The notes under the pieces are model-generated. The model was not told the DNA's origin and searched no databases. It saw nothing but the letters and a program-made list of their open reading frames with translations. This document shows, piece after piece, positions 62,664 through 64,000 of a stretch of 64,000 bases of DNA (positions are counted from its first letter, which is position 1; every line of letters starts with the position of its first letter). The DNA comes from Eubacterium sp. (GTDB taxonomy: Bacteria > Bacillota > Clostridia > Lachnospirales > Lachnospiraceae). Both the position numbers and the translations under genes were made by a program. Location of the stretch: contig JAFRNE010000004.1 in NCBI GenBank assembly GCA_017430325.1, positions 62,001 to 126,000 on the forward strand, written 5' to 3'.

Positions 62664-63992
62664 CTATAACCTGTTATCAAAATCTTTAACAGCCATAAAA
62701 TATCCCACTGTCAGCATCGACGTCATCACAACCCAGCTGATGGGTTCTGTGAGTGCGATTCCGAGATAACCTATCTTTGAAACCAGCAGATACGCCGAAA
62801 TTATCTTTATCAGAAGCTCCATGATCGATGAACATATCGGGACGATCTTTCTTCCGATGCCCTGAAGCGTACACCTAAGGACAAACAGTGGTCCAAGCGC
62901 CGGGAAGAAGCAGACGCCAACCAGATTATACATGGTTGCATTATCAGTAATTATCGGCATGTCCGAGCTTGCGATCCACGAAACGATATTTCTTGCAAAT
63001 AAATACGTAAATATGATCAAAAATATAGAAATGGCCGTCACGATCAGATTTGCTATCCTTACGCCTTCTCGTATCCTTTTCTTCTTACCGGCTCCATAAT
63101 TCTGACTCGTATAGGTCGTCATGGTAAAACCGAAAGTATAGATAAATGTCATAAGGATATCCAGTAGTCTTCTGCCCGCCGTATGTGCCGCAACAATATC
63201 CGGTCCGAGACCGTTGATAGCACTTTGAAGTATGATGGTTCCGATATTTACTATGCAGCCCATGAGCCCCATTGAAAGACCCATCACAAAAAGTCCCTTG
63301 TACTCGTATCCGGTAATACTGAAATCTTCCTTACCAGGCATATATTCCTTGAAATGCCTTACGCCATAAGTAAAGCACGAAACACTGCAGATAAGCTGCG
63401 AAGCAACTGTTGCAAGCGCCGCGCCCTCTATTCCCATATGTATGATACCGACAAATACGATATCCATTCCGAAGTTCAGCACTATTGATGCCATCAGACA
63501 GTAAAGAGGTGTCTTGCTGTCTCCTATCGAGCGCAGGACATTTGCTGAAAGGTTATACAGCGCCGTAAAAGGCAGACCGATAATTATTATCCTGATATAG
63601 CTTACTGCCGGTGTCATAAGTTCCGGCGGTGTATTCAGCAATACAAGAACCTTTTTCACAAAACAAAGTGAAACTGCAAGAAGTACGATCGTAATTCCTG
63701 CAGTCAGTTTGGCAGCTCCTGCTATATTTCTTTTCAGTCTTCTGCTATCCTTTGCACCAAAAGCATTTGCAACAAGTATACCGAAGCCCTGCGTAAAGCC
63801 ATTTACAAGGCCTATCAGCATATTCGAAACAACACCGGTCATTCCGACAGCCGCAAATGCGTTTTTGTCCAGATAATAGCTCACAACCTTGGCATCGCCG
63901 ATATTGTAGAGCTGCTGAAATATATTTCCCAGTATTATGGGAATCGTGAACAGGATGATCATGCGAAGGGGACTGCCCTTCGTCATATCCAT
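62664..63992 (-). CDS. MATE-family efflux transporter, 5' end at the window edge
   Basis: The 442-residue protein has twelve membrane helices in two six-helix bundles. It begins MDMTKGSPLRMIILFTIPII and contains LGNIFQQLYNIGDAKVVSYY, the N-terminal signature of NorM/DinF-like MATE proteins. Family members export cationic drugs or metabolites in exchange for Na+ or H+. AAGGACAG precedes the ATG, but only eight bases of upstream sequence are in the window, so an earlier start cannot be excluded. Confidence 0.92.
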   Translation of the reverse strand: MDMTKGSPLRMIILFTIPIILGNIFQQLYNIGDAKVVSYYLDKNAFAAVGMTGVVSNMLIGLVNGFTQGFGILVANAFGAKDSRRLKRNIAGAAKLTAGITIVLLAVSLCFVKKVLVLLNTPPELMTPAVSYIRIIIIGLPFTALYNLSANVLRSIGDSKTPLYCLMASIVLNFGMDIVFVGIIHMGIEGAALATVASQLICSVSCFTYGVRHFKEYMPGKEDFSITGYEYKGLFVMGLSMGLMGCIVNIGTIILQSAINGLGPDIVAAHTAGRRLLDILMTFIYTFGFTMTTYTSQNYGAGKKKRIREGVRIANLIVTAISIFLIIFTYLFARNIVSWIASSDMPIITDNATMYNLVGVCFFPALGPLFVLRCTLQGIGRKIVPICSSIMELLIKIISAYLLVSKIGYLGIALTEPISWVVMTSMLTVGYFMAVKDFDNRL

Positions 63993-64000
63993 CTGTCCTT

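Overview
The window is a piece of a Firmicutes chromosome, most likely a Lachnospiraceae-type gut or rumen Clostridium (inferred from gene content, short A/T-rich intergenic spacers, strong AGGAGG ribosome binding sites and TTGACA/TATAAT promoters; no rRNA is present to fix the taxon). Host genes flank a temperate siphovirus prophage of about 36.4 kb, inserted in the 3' half of a tRNA-Lys gene. The ends are a perfect 51-bp repeat at 14875-14925 (attL) and 51190-51240 (attR).

Left host flank (1-14874), all on the minus strand: the start of an NAD(P)HX epimerase gene, a 981-residue cytoplasmic protein with an internally duplicated domain, a histidine-phosphatase gene remnant, a PNPOx-like flavoprotein, a PAP2 phosphatase, leuS, a degenerate CbiE/CbiT-like methyltransferase, an AI-2E/PerM-type membrane protein, and a spermidine/putrescine ABC operon (potA, potB and a potC-potD fusion). 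A tRNA-Leu follows.

Prophage. Almost everything is on the minus strand, so the biological order runs from right to left. At the right end, on the plus strand, lie the integrase, a type I toxin-antitoxin candidate and the CI-like repressor. Four TACN5GTA operators separate the repressor from a perfect early promoter on the minus strand. The early module (48955 to 35645) carries small membrane proteins, a Cro-like protein, RHH proteins, two more tyrosine recombinases around an adenine-methylase-like protein, an AcrIIA9/PcfK-family protein next to PcfJ, a HUH-type replication protein, a HicAB pair (plus strand), a DUF3850 protein and an ArpU/sigma-like late regulator. The late module follows: HNH nuclease, a candidate cos region, terminase small and large subunits, portal, protease, HK97-type capsid, connectors, major tail protein, tail chaperones, tape measure, tail tip, tail fibres (one with an SGNH hydrolase and an S74 chaperone domain), holin and endolysin.

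The most striking feature of the late module is the number of recoding signals. (1) The capsid gene ends in a retrovirus-like A AAU UUA slippery heptamer, six bases before a stem-loop, and the -1 frame runs open for 127 codons. (2) The major tail protein ends CCC-UAG with a hairpin behind it, and the +1 frame adds an acidic 16-residue tail, as described for Listeria phage PSA. (3) The tail chaperones have the usual A AAA AAC -1 site. The capsid gene also has a strong internal ribosome binding site in front of codon 108. A 14-bp palindrome, TTGCGCCGGCGCAA, recurs across the prophage, often at gene starts, and I did not see it in the host flanks.

Right host flank (51196-64000): an eight-gene tRNA cluster (Val, Met, Pro, Gly, Arg, His, Gln, Lys in order of transcription) with two perfect promoters, then an AEC transporter in an operon with a two-component system, a small Asp-rich membrane protein, pcrA, a PspA-family gene, a membrane protein of unknown function, a second AEC transporter and a MATE efflux gene at the edge of the window.
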